NCBI RefSeq assembly: GCF_014779715.1 | Contig: NZ_JACXYU010000010.1 | Location: 62,001 to 126,000 of the forward strand | DNA length: 64,000 bases | From: Streptomyces chumphonensis | GTDB lineage: Bacteria; Actinomycetota; Actinomycetes; Streptomycetales; Streptomycetaceae | Direction of reading: 5' to 3' | Shown: positions 15,760-24,073 of the stretch, piece after piece | Layout of the letters: each line of letters opens with the position of its first letter | How positions within the stretch are numbered: the stretch's first letter is position 1 | Position numbers and translations under genes: made by a program | Notes under the pieces: generated by a model | What the model was told of the DNA's origin: nothing | Seen by the model: only the letters and a program-made list of their open reading frames with translations | Database searches by the model: none

Positions 15760-16938
15760 ATGGCCGCCACACCCCGCTTCATCGACATCCACATCGTCCA
15801 GCCGGTGCCCTACGCGAACCTGAACCGGGACGACACCAACTCGGTGAAAACCGTGCTCTACGGTGACGCCCTGCGTACCCGTGTCTCCAGCCAGGCGTGG
15901 AAGCGGGCCACCCGCACGCATTTCCAGGAGGTGCTCGGAGACAGGACACTGCGCACCCGCCGTATCGGCGAGCGGGTCTCCGAGACACTGCGAGGCCGCG
16001 GGTGGGACCAGGAGCTCGCCGAACGAGCCGGCGCCCATGTGGCGGCGGGCAGCAGCGTCAAGTGGGAAGTGGCCAAGGGCCCGGACAAGCAACCCGTCAA
16101 GAACAAGGTCCTGACCAACGCCCTCATCTACCTCCCCGAGAACGCCATCGAAGCCCTGGCGGACATCGCCGAAGCCCACAAGGACGCGCTCACGACCGAC
16201 TTCACCGGCGGCAAAGGCAAGAAGACCGAGAGCGTCCTTCCGAAGAACCAGATCGACAAGATCTTCCGGGAGCGGAACGGCATCATCAACCTCTTCGGCC
16301 GGATGCTCGCCGAAGTCGACGACGCCGACGTCGACGGTGCCGTGCAGGTCGCGCACGCCTTCACCACCCACGTCACCGAGGTCGAACTCGACTACTTCTC
16401 CGCCGTCGACGATTTCACCGAAGCGAAGAACGACGAGACCGGCAGCGGCCACATGGGCACAGCCGAGTTCAGCGCCAGCACCTTCTACCGGTTCGCCACA
16501 GTCGACCTTAAGGAGGTCGCCAAAAACCTGGGCGACGGCTGCACACTCGACCTTGAGGCCGCCCGCGAACTCACCGGCCAGTTCCTGCTGTCCTTCATCG
16601 AGTCCCTCCCGCAGGCGAAGAAGAACTCCACCGCCCCCCACACGCTCCCGCACCTGGTCCACGTCGCCGTCCGTTCCGACCGGCCGCTGTCCTTCGCCGC
16701 CGCCTTCGAAGAGCCCGTACGGGCAGCCGCGAACGGAGGCTTCGTGGGGCGCTCGGTGGCGGACGTCGACGCGTACGCCAACGCGGCGAACACCCTCCTC
16801 GGCCCCGAACGCGTCCTGCACGCGGCCCACGCCTCGCTCGATTTCGACAAGCTGCAGCACCTCGGCAAGCGTCATGCATCCTTCAAGGCGCTCGTCTACA
16901 GCGCCCTCGACGTCGCTCTTGCCGAGGTCCCGCAGTGA
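15760..16938 (+). CDS. casC: Cascade backbone subunit Cas7e (CasC, Cse4)
   Basis: A 392-residue Cas7e. Six copies of this protein form the crRNA-binding backbone of type I-E Cascade. The N-terminus FIDIHIVQPVPYANLNRDD and the segment KTVLYGDALRTRVSSQAWKR are strongly diagnostic. The RRM-like core and thumb follow, and the C-terminal part (VDAYANAANTLLGPERVLHA) is complete. The length agrees with the family. ATG start 24 bases after cse2 with GGAG upstream. The stop overlaps the cas5 start by 4 bases, so expression of the two is coupled. No defect is seen. Confidence 0.95.
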   Translation: MAATPRFIDIHIVQPVPYANLNRDDTNSVKTVLYGDALRTRVSSQAWKRATRTHFQEVLGDRTLRTRRIGERVSETLRGRGWDQELAERAGAHVAAGSSVKWEVAKGPDKQPVKNKVLTNALIYLPENAIEALADIAEAHKDALTTDFTGGKGKKTESVLPKNQIDKIFRERNGIINLFGRMLAEVDDADVDGAVQVAHAFTTHVTEVELDYFSAVDDFTEAKNDETGSGHMGTAEFSASTFYRFATVDLKEVAKNLGDGCTLDLEAARELTGQFLLSFIESLPQAKKNSTAPHTLPHLVHVAVRSDRPLSFAAAFEEPVRAAANGGFVGRSVADVDAYANAANTLLGPERVLHAAHASLDFDKLQHLGKRHASFKALVYSALDVALAEVPQ

Positions 16939-17756
16939 CCGGACGACCCGCCCGCGGGCTGCTGCTGCGGCTCGCCGGCCCTCTCCAGTCCTGGGGGACG
17001 CACAGCAAGTACCTGTGGCGGGACACCGCCCCTTTCCCCACCCGGTCCGGAGTCATCGGCATGCTGGCCGCGGCCCTCGGGCGTAAGCGCGGTGCACCCC
17101 TCGACGATCTGACAGCGCTGTCGATGACGGTGCGTGTCGACCGGCCGGGGGTCGTGCTCTCCGACTACCACACCGTAGGCGGCGGGCTGCCCGCGAAGGA
17201 GACCGTGATCACGGTCGGCCGTGAGCGCCGGAGCGAAGGCAGGAGCACCCTGGTCTCCAAGCGCCAATACCTTGCCGACGCCGCCTTCACGGTCGCCCTC
17301 ACCTCCGACGATGAAATGCTGCACCTGTGCGCCGATGCCCTGCGTGAACCGCACTGGACCCTCTACCTCGGCCGCCGGGCCTGCCCGCCCGAGGGCCCCG
17401 TCCTGTTGGGAACAGCGAACGACCCGTTGCACCACCTCGTACGGATCCCCCTGGCGGCCAAGAAGCCGCGCGGCGGCCCGCAGCCCGTCGAGTTCTACAG
17501 CGACAGGCGCCTCGGAGCCCTCCCTGTCAACTCTGACGCCGCCGACAGCGGCGACGGCAACCACCACAGCGGCGAAATCACCGACGAACCGCTCTCCTTC
17601 GCCCCGCTGGAGCGCGAATACCGGCCGCGCCGCCTGTACCGGCGAGCCGCGAACCTACCGCAAGCCGCATACGGAGGCTTCGGCACCGGCTACCTGGAGA
17701 AGCTCCAGAGTTATATCGACACCAACTTCGCCGAGCCGCAGAGGAGCACCCGGTGA
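16935..17756 (+). CDS. casD: Cascade subunit Cas5e (CasD)
   Basis: A 273-residue Cas5e, which caps the 5' handle of the crRNA in Cascade. The N-terminus LLLRLAGPLQSWG is the family signature; FPTRSGVIGMLAAALG and SDYHTVGGG follow at the usual spacing. Near the C-terminus PRRLYRRAANLPQAAYGG belongs to the expected RNA-binding part. The GTG start overlaps the cas7e stop (GTGA). The stop in turn overlaps another GTGA that begins a broken cas6e-like frame, the arrangement expected if cas6e once followed directly. The gene itself appears intact. Confidence 0.93.
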   Translation: MTGRPARGLLLRLAGPLQSWGTHSKYLWRDTAPFPTRSGVIGMLAAALGRKRGAPLDDLTALSMTVRVDRPGVVLSDYHTVGGGLPAKETVITVGRERRSEGRSTLVSKRQYLADAAFTVALTSDDEMLHLCADALREPHWTLYLGRRACPPEGPVLLGTANDPLHHLVRIPLAAKKPRGGPQPVEFYSDRRLGALPVNSDAADSGDGNHHSGEITDEPLSFAPLEREYRPRRLYRRAANLPQAAYGGFGTGYLEKLQSYIDTNFAEPQRSTR

Positions 17757-18067
17757 CCCTGTGGCTGACCCGCAGCGACCCCTCGCTCAGATATCCCGAC
17801 GCCCGCCGACCGACTCATCGGCTACGTCAAGGGCATCCGTCCCCACCAGCGGATCCTGCGGACGATTCCCGACGAACCCGAACGCCCAGCCCGCGCAGCA
17901 TACGGAATGCCGTTCCGAGCCGCGGAAGACCCGCATGGAGCGAGGAGTCTCCGGCGACGCCGCGTAGCCGGCCTCCACCGAGTGAGAAACCGCTCCGGAC
18001 GCCCTCCTCGCCCGTCGCGGCGAACTGCGCTCCCGCCTGCTTGAACTACTGCCTTTGGAGGACCCGC
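17753..18067 (+). pseudogene. Broken cas6e start followed by decayed DNA
   Basis: A GTG overlapping the cas5e stop opens VTLWLTRSDPSLRYPDARR, which resembles the usual first residues of a Cas6e. After about 20 codons the frame turns into low-complexity Pro/Ser/Arg sequence. Coding-like pieces appear in other frames: DRLIGYVKGIRPHQRILR from about 17810, and DALLARRGELRSRLLELLP just before the intact cas6e. Neither has a start and I do not recognise them. The piece looks like the 5' end of an older cas6e joined to foreign or deleted DNA. The nominal open frame runs on into the intact cas6e only by chance. Confidence 0.5.
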
Positions 18068-18736
18068 ATGACGGCACCGGCCCCCACAGCCGTTCTCACA
18101 GCGACGCTCGCCCGGATCCGGCTGAACCCCCGCAGTAGAGACGTCCAACGCGACCTTCGCGACGCCCGTGAACTTCACCGCACCATGATGCGGCTGCTTC
18201 CCCCGAGCGACGCCTCCGTCGCCCGCCAGGCCCACGGTCTCCTCTTCCGCCTGGAGGCCGAACCGCGGGCCGCGCACATTCACCTCCAGACCACCAGCAC
18301 GCTTCACCCGGACCGGCTCCCGTCCGACTACGGCCACGTCCGGACCAAGGACCTCACCCCCATGTTCTCTGCGCTCCGTGAGGGCATCGGCGTGCGCTAC
18401 CGCATCGTCGCCAACCCCACCAAGCGCATCTCCCTCCCTCCCGAGGAGGGCAAACGCGGCCCCGTCATCCCCCTCACAGGCGCCGAAGCCGATCAGTGGT
18501 GGCACCGGAAGGCCACCGAGGCCGGTCTCCACCTCCACACCCTCTTGCCCACCCCTCTGCCTGCGGCGCGCAGCCCGCGCGGCAAGGACAACCGCCCCCG
18601 GATGCGGCACGACCTCATCCGGTTCGACGGCACCGCCACCGTCACCGACGCCGAGGCTCTCACCCGCGCCGTCCTGACCGGCATCGGCCGCGGCAAACCC
18701 TACGGCGCCGGCTTGCTCAGCCTCGCCCCCGCCTGA
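18068..18736 (+). CDS. casE: crRNA endoribonuclease Cas6e (CasE)
   Basis: A 222-residue Cas6e, which cuts the CRISPR repeat hairpin and stays bound to the 3' handle in Cascade. TATLARIRLNPRSRDVQRDL leads into ARELHRTMMRLLP, where His37 occupies the position of the conserved catalytic histidine. The Gly-rich loop near the C-terminus (GIGRGKPYGAGLLSLAP) is the classical Cas6e RNA-binding motif. The ATG has GGAGG at 5-base spacing and is not coupled to cas5e because the decayed segment lies between. The length matches the family. An active Cas6e without any repeat array in view suggests an array elsewhere or a relic system. Confidence 0.92.
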   Translation: MTAPAPTAVLTATLARIRLNPRSRDVQRDLRDARELHRTMMRLLPPSDASVARQAHGLLFRLEAEPRAAHIHLQTTSTLHPDRLPSDYGHVRTKDLTPMFSALREGIGVRYRIVANPTKRISLPPEEGKRGPVIPLTGAEADQWWHRKATEAGLHLHTLLPTPLPAARSPRGKDNRPRMRHDLIRFDGTATVTDAEALTRAVLTGIGRGKPYGAGLLSLAPA

Positions 18737-18817
18737 ACCCAGGGCCGCCGCGATGAGTCCCGGCTCCGCCGCTGCTGTCGGCCCCGCGCCTGGCACGCCC
18801 GAAGCCACGACGGGCAC

Positions 18818-19212
18818 AGCCCGCACACGACCGGTCAGCTGACGGCCCAGGCACCGTGATGGCCCACCTGCGGGTGCCCCGCCGCCGTTGACGGCCCCGC
18901 ACCAGGCCGGAGGTGGTCCTGGCCGACAAGGCGTACTCCTCCCGAGCGATCCGCGAGCATCTGCGCAGACGCGGCATCCGCGCGGTGATCCCCGTTCCGG
19001 CGGACCAGCAACGTCACCGACTGCGGCGGGGAAGCCGGGGCGGCCGACCACCGGCCTTCGACCGCGAGGCGTACAAGCAGCGCAACACCGTCAAGCGGTG
19101 CATCAACCGCCTCAAGCAGTGGCGCGGAATCGCCACCCGCTACGAGAAGACCGCGACCATCTACCTGGCCGGACTCCACATCGCAGGCATCTTCCTCTGG
19201 TCCGCCCGATGA
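18818..19212 (+). mobile_element. IS5-type transposase remnant
   Basis: The frame ending at 19212 reads VVLADKAYSSRAIREHLRRR, then RGSRGGRPPAFDREAYKQRN and RCINRLKQWRGIATRYEKTA, the C-terminal half of an IS5-family DDE transposase. Upstream, HLRVPRRR-stop-RPRTRPE continues the same protein through an internal TGA near 18889, and a shifted frame around 18818-18850 may carry a little more (TTGQ). The N-terminal half is missing, and I find no clear terminal inverted repeats. It is an inactive relic immediately downstream of cas6e. The 80 bases between the cas6e stop and this element show nothing recognisable. Confidence 0.8.
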
Positions 19213-19278
19213 CCCAAACGAAACCGCCTAGCCCACAGGACGTCGGAGGCGCCGAGGGCGCGGGCGATTCCTCGTTGC

Positions 19279-19845
19279 TCACAGGGCCCCGAGGTCGACC
19301 GTGACAGGGAATGGCGCGGTGGCCTTCACGGTGCCGGTGAACACCTCGCCGTCCCGGTAGGCCCTGGTGGCGGGGTCGAGGACGTAGGTGTAGACGATCG
19401 GGACGCCGGTGGCGGCCTGTTCGACCCGCCAGTAGAAGGGGATGCCGGACTTGGCGTACTGGTCCACCTTCACGACGCTGTCGGTTGTTTCCGAACCGGG
19501 CGACACGACCTCGACGACCAGGAGCACGTGCTCGGGGCGGGTGGGTGTGAGGTCGATGGTCTCCGCCCGGTAGACGATGACGTCCGGACGGCGGTTGGTG
19601 AGGGGAACGTCCTGGAGGCGGACGTCGAAGTCCGTGTCGGCGTTCCACTCCGGGCCCGCGGCGGCGTCCAGGGCATTGGCCAGGAGCCGGGCCAGCCGGT
19701 TGTGCCGCTTGGAGGCGCTCGGGCTCCCGACGACCATCCCGTCCACGATCTCGATGCCGGCGCACTGCTCCTCGGACCAGGAGTCGTACTGTTCCGCGCT
19801 GATCTGCGTGTGCGTCCACGCGGGTGCCACCCTCTCGGCGGTCAT
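19279..19845 (-). CDS. Uma2-family (DUF820) endonuclease-like protein
   Basis: A 188-residue protein of the Uma2 family, with a PD-(D/E)XK-like fold. IEIVDGMVVGSPS (31-43), NRRPDVIVY (84-92, Asp88), VVEVVSPGSETTD (110-122, Glu112) and KVDQYAKSGIPFYW (126-139, Lys126) supply the expected acidic and Lys residues. The family is abundant in Streptomyces and cyanobacteria; its biological role is unproven, and mobile-DNA links have been suggested. The ATG at 19845 follows a strong GGAGGAGG. It is monocistronic and lies between the transposase relic and the DUF255 gene. A relic of a related gene lies at 6207-6284. Confidence 0.85.
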   Translation of the reverse strand: MTAERVAPAWTHTQISAEQYDSWSEEQCAGIEIVDGMVVGSPSASKRHNRLARLLANALDAAAGPEWNADTDFDVRLQDVPLTNRRPDVIVYRAETIDLTPTRPEHVLLVVEVVSPGSETTDSVVKVDQYAKSGIPFYWRVEQAATGVPIVYTYVLDPATRAYRDGEVFTGTVKATAPFPVTVDLGAL

Positions 19846-20076
19846 GGAGTACCTCCTCCGAGGATGCGGTGCTGCTCGACTCAGCGTACGGCCCGCTTCC
19901 AGTCGGGCACCGGTTCTGGGTCGGGGCGGAACCTCCAGCGTCCGCAGGGCGACCTGGGTGCAAGAGGGGCGATCCGCATTCACCACGTGAGGGCGCATGA
20001 GTGCACATCGTCCCAGTAGGGCGCGGGCTTCCGGGTCGAACCGGCAGGGCCGTGTCGGCGTGAGAGGCTGGGGCGT

Positions 20077-22125
20077 ATGAACCGGTTGGCTGGTGTGACC
20101 TCGCCTTATCTGCTTCAGCACGCTGACAATCCGGTCGACTGGTGGCCGTGGGGAGCTGAGGCGTTCGAGGAAGCGAGACGGCGCGATGTGCCCGTGCTGC
20201 TGTCGGTCGGGTACTCCGCGTGCCACTGGTGCCATGTCATGGCGCACGAGTCGTTCGAGGACGACGAGACGGCCGCGTACCTGAACGAGCACTTCGTCAG
20301 CGTCAAGGTGGACCGCGAGGAACGCCCGGACGTGGACGCCGTCTACATGGAGGCCGTGCAGGCGGCCACCGGGCAGGGCGGCTGGCCCATGACCGTCTTC
20401 CTGACGCCGGAGGCGGAGCCCTTCTACTTCGGCACCTACTTCCCGCCTGCGCCGCGCGCCGGGATGCCGTCCTTCCGGCAGGTGCTGGAGGGCGTGCGCG
20501 ACGCCTGGTCCGGGCGGCGGGGTGAGGTGGACGAGGTCGCCGGGCGGATCAGGTCGGAGCTGGCGGGCCGCACGATCGGGTACGGCGCGGACGCCCCCGG
20601 CCCGCCCGGTGAGCCCGAGCTGGCCGACGCCCTGCTGGGGCTGACGCGGGACTTCGACGCGCGGCACGGCGGTTTCGGCGGGGCGCCGAAGTTCCCGCCG
20701 TCGATGGTGCTGGAGTTCCTGTTGCGGCACCATGCCCGGACGGGTGCCGACGGGGCGTTGGAGATGGTGCGGGCCACCTGCGAGGCGATGGCCAGGGGCG
20801 GGATCTACGACCAGTTGGGCGGGGGGTTCGCCCGCTACGCGGTCGATGCGGAATGGGTGATTCCGCACTTCGAGAAGATGCTCTACGACAACGCCCTGCT
20901 GTGCCGCGTCTACGCCCATCTGTGGCGGGCGACCGGCTCGGAGCTCGCACGGCGTGTCGCCCTGGAGACGGCCGACTTCCTCGTCCGCGAACTACTGACG
21001 CCGCAGGGCGGGTTCGCCTCCGCGCTGGACGCCGACAGCGCCGATCCGGTCGACCCCGACGGCCCGCACCGGGAGGGCGCCTTCTACGTCTGGACGCCCG
21101 ACGGGCTGCGCGCCGCCCTGGGGGAGGACGACGCCGGGCTGGCCGAGCGGTACTTCGGCGTGACGCCCGAGGGCACCTTCGAGGAGGGCGCCTCCGTCCT
21201 CCAACTGCCCGACTCCACGGGCCCGGTGGACGGCGACCGGGTCGCGGGCGTCCGGGAGCGCCTGCTGGCCGCCCGGGACGGGCGCCCCCGGCCGGGCCGG
21301 GACGACAAGGTCGTCGCCGCGTGGAACGGGCTGGCCGTCGCCGCGCTCGCCGAGGTCGGTGCCTACTTCGAGCGCCCCGACCTGGTGAACGCCGCGGCCG
21401 CCGCCGGGGACCTCCTCGTGGCCGTCCACACGACGCAGCGCGCCGGTGAGCTGCGGCTGGCCCGCACCTCGCGGGACGGGGTCGCGGGCCCGAGCGAGGG
21501 TGTGCTGGAGGACTACGCCTGCACGGCCGAGGGCTTCCACGCGTTGTACGCCGTGACCGGCGACACCGCCTGGCTGGAGCTGTCGGGGCTGCTGCTGGAC
21601 ACCGTGCTGGCCCGGTTCGCCACCCCCGACGGCGCGCTCTACGACACCGCCGACGACGCCGAGGCCCTCATCCGCCGCCCGCAGGACCCCACGGACGGCG
21701 CCACGCCCTCTGGCTGGACGTCGGCGGCCGGCGCGCTGCTCACCTACGCCGCCTACACCGGCAGCGCACGGCACCGGGAGGCCGCCGAGCGGGCGCTCGG
21801 GGTGGTGCGGGCGCTGGGCGGTCGGGCCCCCCGCTTCATCGGGTGGGGCCTGGCCGTGGCGGAGGCGGCGCTGGACGGCCCGCGCGAGGTGGCCGTCGTC
21901 GGCCCGGAGGGCGACCCGGCCACGGCCGCGCTGCACCGCGAGGCCCTGCTGGCCCCGGCACCGGGTGCGGCCGTCGCGGTGGGGGCGGCGGGCAGCGCGG
22001 TGCCCGCGCTGCTGGCGGACCGCGGCCTGCTGGAGGGGCGTCCGGCGGCCTACGTCTGCCGCCGCTTCACCTGTGCGGCACCGACGGCCGACCCGGCGGT
22101 GCTGGCCGACCAGTTGCGCTCCTGA
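20077..22125 (+). CDS. DUF255 thioredoxin-domain protein (YyaL/SPATA20-like)
   Basis: A 682-residue cytoplasmic protein of the family related to bacterial YyaL and animal SPATA20. The N-terminal thioredoxin-like domain has NRLAGVTSPYLLQHADNPVD (2-21) and the redox motif CHWC (49-52). A long (alpha/alpha)6-type region follows with FGGAPKFP, YDQLGGGFARYAVD and HFEKMLYDNALL, resembling N-acylglucosamine epimerase/glycoside-hydrolase barrels. The precise substrate is unknown. The gene is monocistronic, and the ATG is the natural start because the signature begins at residue 2. A 17-codon relic of the same domain lies at 9843-9898. Confidence 0.9.
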   Translation: MNRLAGVTSPYLLQHADNPVDWWPWGAEAFEEARRRDVPVLLSVGYSACHWCHVMAHESFEDDETAAYLNEHFVSVKVDREERPDVDAVYMEAVQAATGQGGWPMTVFLTPEAEPFYFGTYFPPAPRAGMPSFRQVLEGVRDAWSGRRGEVDEVAGRIRSELAGRTIGYGADAPGPPGEPELADALLGLTRDFDARHGGFGGAPKFPPSMVLEFLLRHHARTGADGALEMVRATCEAMARGGIYDQLGGGFARYAVDAEWVIPHFEKMLYDNALLCRVYAHLWRATGSELARRVALETADFLVRELLTPQGGFASALDADSADPVDPDGPHREGAFYVWTPDGLRAALGEDDAGLAERYFGVTPEGTFEEGASVLQLPDSTGPVDGDRVAGVRERLLAARDGRPRPGRDDKVVAAWNGLAVAALAEVGAYFERPDLVNAAAAAGDLLVAVHTTQRAGELRLARTSRDGVAGPSEGVLEDYACTAEGFHALYAVTGDTAWLELSGLLLDTVLARFATPDGALYDTADDAEALIRRPQDPTDGATPSGWTSAAGALLTYAAYTGSARHREAAERALGVVRALGGRAPRFIGWGLAVAEAALDGPREVAVVGPEGDPATAALHREALLAPAPGAAVAVGAAGSAVPALLADRGLLEGRPAAYVCRRFTCAAPTADPAVLADQLRS

Positions 22126-22214
22126 CGGCGTTCGCCCAGGTCAGCGGGGCCGTGTCGGCCATCGTGGTGAAAAACATAACGCGCCGACGGGCCGACGCCC
22201 GTATCGTGACGGAC

Positions 22215-23426
22215 ATGCAGGTGATCCAGTCCACGAAGCTCGCCAACGTCTGCTACGAGATCCGGGGTCCGGTGCTCGAGGAGGCGATGCGGCTGGAGGC
22301 AGCGGGGCACCGCATCCTCAAGCTCAACACGGGCAACCCGGCGGCCTTCGGTTTCGAGTGCCCGCCGGAGATCCTGGAGGACATGCTCCGCAACGTGGGC
22401 AGTGCCCACGGCTACGGGGACGCGAAGGGGCTCCTCGCCGCCCGTCGTGCGGTGATGCAGCACTACCAGACGCAGGGCATCCAGCTCTCGGTGGAGGACG
22501 TCTACCTCGGCAACGGCGTCTCCGAGCTGATCCAGATGTCGATGCAGGCGCTGCTCGACGACGGCGACGAGGTGCTGGTCCCGGCGCCCGACTACCCGCT
22601 GTGGACGGCGTCCGTGTCGCTGTCCGGCGGCACGGCCGTCCACTACCGCTGTGACGAGCAGTCCGAGTGGATGCCGGACCTCGCCGACATCGAGCGCAAG
22701 ATCACCGACCGCACGAAGGCGCTGGTGATCATCAACCCGAACAACCCGACGGGCGCCGTGTACAGCGAGGAGATGCTGCGCGGCCTCACGGAGATCGCCC
22801 GCCGGCACCGGCTGGTCGTCTGCTCGGACGAGATCTACGACAAGATCCTCTACGACGGCGCCGTGCACACCTCGACGGCGGCCATCGCGCCCGACCTGCT
22901 GACGCTGACGTTCAACGGCCTGTCGAAGTCCTACCGGGTGGCGGGCTACCGCAGCGGCTGGCTGGCCGTGTGCGGGCCGAAGGCGCACGCCCAGAACTAC
23001 ATCGAGGGCCTGACGATCCTGGCCAACATGCGGTTGTGTGCCAACATGCCCGCCCAGCACGCGGTGGCGACGGCGCTCGGCGGCCACCAGTCGATCAACG
23101 ACCTGGTGCTGCCCGGCGGGCGGCTGCGCGAGCAGCGGGACGTCGTCCACGACCTCCTGACGCAGATCCCGGGCGTGACGTGCGTCAAGCCGAAGGGCGC
23201 GCTCTACGCGTTCCCCCGGCTGGACCCGAAGGTCTACAAGGTCAAGGACGACCGGCAGATGGTCCTGGACCTGCTGCGCGCGGAGAAGATCATGATCGTG
23301 CACGGCACCGGTTTCAACTGGCCGGAGCCGGACCACTTCCGCATCGTCACGCTGCCCGCGGCGCGGCAGCTCGCGGACGCGGTCAAGCGCATCGGCTCGT
23401 TCCTGGACGGCTACAGCCAGCCCTGA
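22215..23426 (+). CDS. PLP-dependent aminotransferase (alanine transaminase-like)
   Basis: A 403-residue fold-type I aminotransferase. NPNNPTG (174-180), SDEIYDK (204-210), and LSKSYRVAGYRSGW with Lys238 as the internal aldimine, are all in place; the PLP phosphate and substrate Arg regions follow at the end (FRIVTLPA). The start QSTKLANVCYEIRGPV and the overall length match the AlaA-type alanine/pyruvate transaminases of actinomycetes, which link pyruvate and glutamate to alanine and 2-oxoglutarate. Assignment to alanine is by family resemblance. The ATG at 22215 is chosen because upstream in-frame sequence is not protein-like. A -10-like element is not obvious. Confidence 0.9.
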   Translation: MQVIQSTKLANVCYEIRGPVLEEAMRLEAAGHRILKLNTGNPAAFGFECPPEILEDMLRNVGSAHGYGDAKGLLAARRAVMQHYQTQGIQLSVEDVYLGNGVSELIQMSMQALLDDGDEVLVPAPDYPLWTASVSLSGGTAVHYRCDEQSEWMPDLADIERKITDRTKALVIINPNNPTGAVYSEEMLRGLTEIARRHRLVVCSDEIYDKILYDGAVHTSTAAIAPDLLTLTFNGLSKSYRVAGYRSGWLAVCGPKAHAQNYIEGLTILANMRLCANMPAQHAVATALGGHQSINDLVLPGGRLREQRDVVHDLLTQIPGVTCVKPKGALYAFPRLDPKVYKVKDDRQMVLDLLRAEKIMIVHGTGFNWPEPDHFRIVTLPAARQLADAVKRIGSFLDGYSQP

Positions 23427-23460
23427 CGCCCGACGGACCCCGTGCATCATGCATCGACTA

Positions 23461-23488
23461 CAACTTTAGACAGAGTCCAAGCTAGGAT
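23461..23488 (+). promoter_or_regulatory. Promoter with imperfect inverted repeat
   Basis: The sequence CTTTAGAC-AGA-GTCCAAG (23464-23481) is an imperfect inverted repeat directly upstream of TAGGAT (23483-23488), a good -10 element for the gene at 23518. The layout resembles sites of Fur/PerR-class repressors, but the regulator is not identifiable here. Confidence 0.4.
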
Positions 23489-23517
23489 GGTCTTCTGTAG
23501 CACGCAGGAGGCCATCC

Positions 23518-23937
23518 ATGTACGAACCCAGCCGCACGCATCGCGGTCCCTCCGCCCACTCCGTCGCCGAGCAGCGGGCGGCGGCGAACGGCTATCCGCA
23601 CCGCTCGCGCGAGGAGGAGCTGGACATCCGGCTCGCCGGGCACCTGACCGCCCTGCTCACCGTCACCGACGAGCTGCGCGTCCTGGAGCCGGATCCGGAG
23701 CTGGACGCCGCCGCGCACCGGCTGGCCACCCAGGTCGCCCGGCTGCGGGGCACGGCCCCGCTGCGGGCCGAGCCGACCTCCCCCGACGCGGGGGCCGGGC
23801 ACGTCGAGGCACTGCACCGCCGGGCGCACACCCTCGCCGGCAACGCTCTGGTCGTCGCCACCGCGCGGGAGGACGTCCCCGGTGAGGCGATCGCCGCCGC
23901 ACGCATGGAGGCGCACGCCGCCGCGCTGGGGTTGTGA
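23518..23937 (+). CDS. Conserved hypothetical actinobacterial protein
   Basis: A 139-residue soluble, mostly helical protein with no transmembrane segment and no cysteine. Hydrophobic heptads appear in RLAGHLTALLTVTDELRVLE and in the last third (HVEALHRRAHTLAGNALVVA), suggesting a helical bundle or dimer. The ATG at 23518 has GCAGGAGG close upstream and a good -10 region about 30 bases before it, so it is a real gene. I do not recognise a named family. It is followed by a strong terminator shared with pckG. A possible repressor site lies in the promoter. Confidence 0.65.
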   Translation: MYEPSRTHRGPSAHSVAEQRAAANGYPHRSREEELDIRLAGHLTALLTVTDELRVLEPDPELDAAAHRLATQVARLRGTAPLRAEPTSPDAGAGHVEALHRRAHTLAGNALVVATAREDVPGEAIAAARMEAHAAALGL

Positions 23938-23969
23938 GCCGGACGCCGGCGGGGTACCCCGGCCGGACG

Positions 23970-24012
23970 CGGAGGGGCCCGGACCACGTCACGCGTGGTC
24001 CGGGCCCCTCCG
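23970..24012. terminator. Bidirectional terminator, 19-bp perfect stem
   Basis: Arms 23970-23988 and 23994-24012 are exact reverse complements with a 5-base loop. The hairpin lies between the convergent hypothetical gene and pckG and can serve both. Confidence 0.9.
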
Positions 24013-24073
24013 TCGTGGTGCAGCCCCGCCGGGACGCCGGGCACCGTGCCGGGACGCCGCCCGGCGGGCGGCG

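Noticed and set aside
18777..18800. GTCGGCCCCGCGCC stretch resembling the start of a type I-E repeat
   Set aside because: It occurs once, lacks the palindromic second half and has no neighbouring copy, so it does not support an array.
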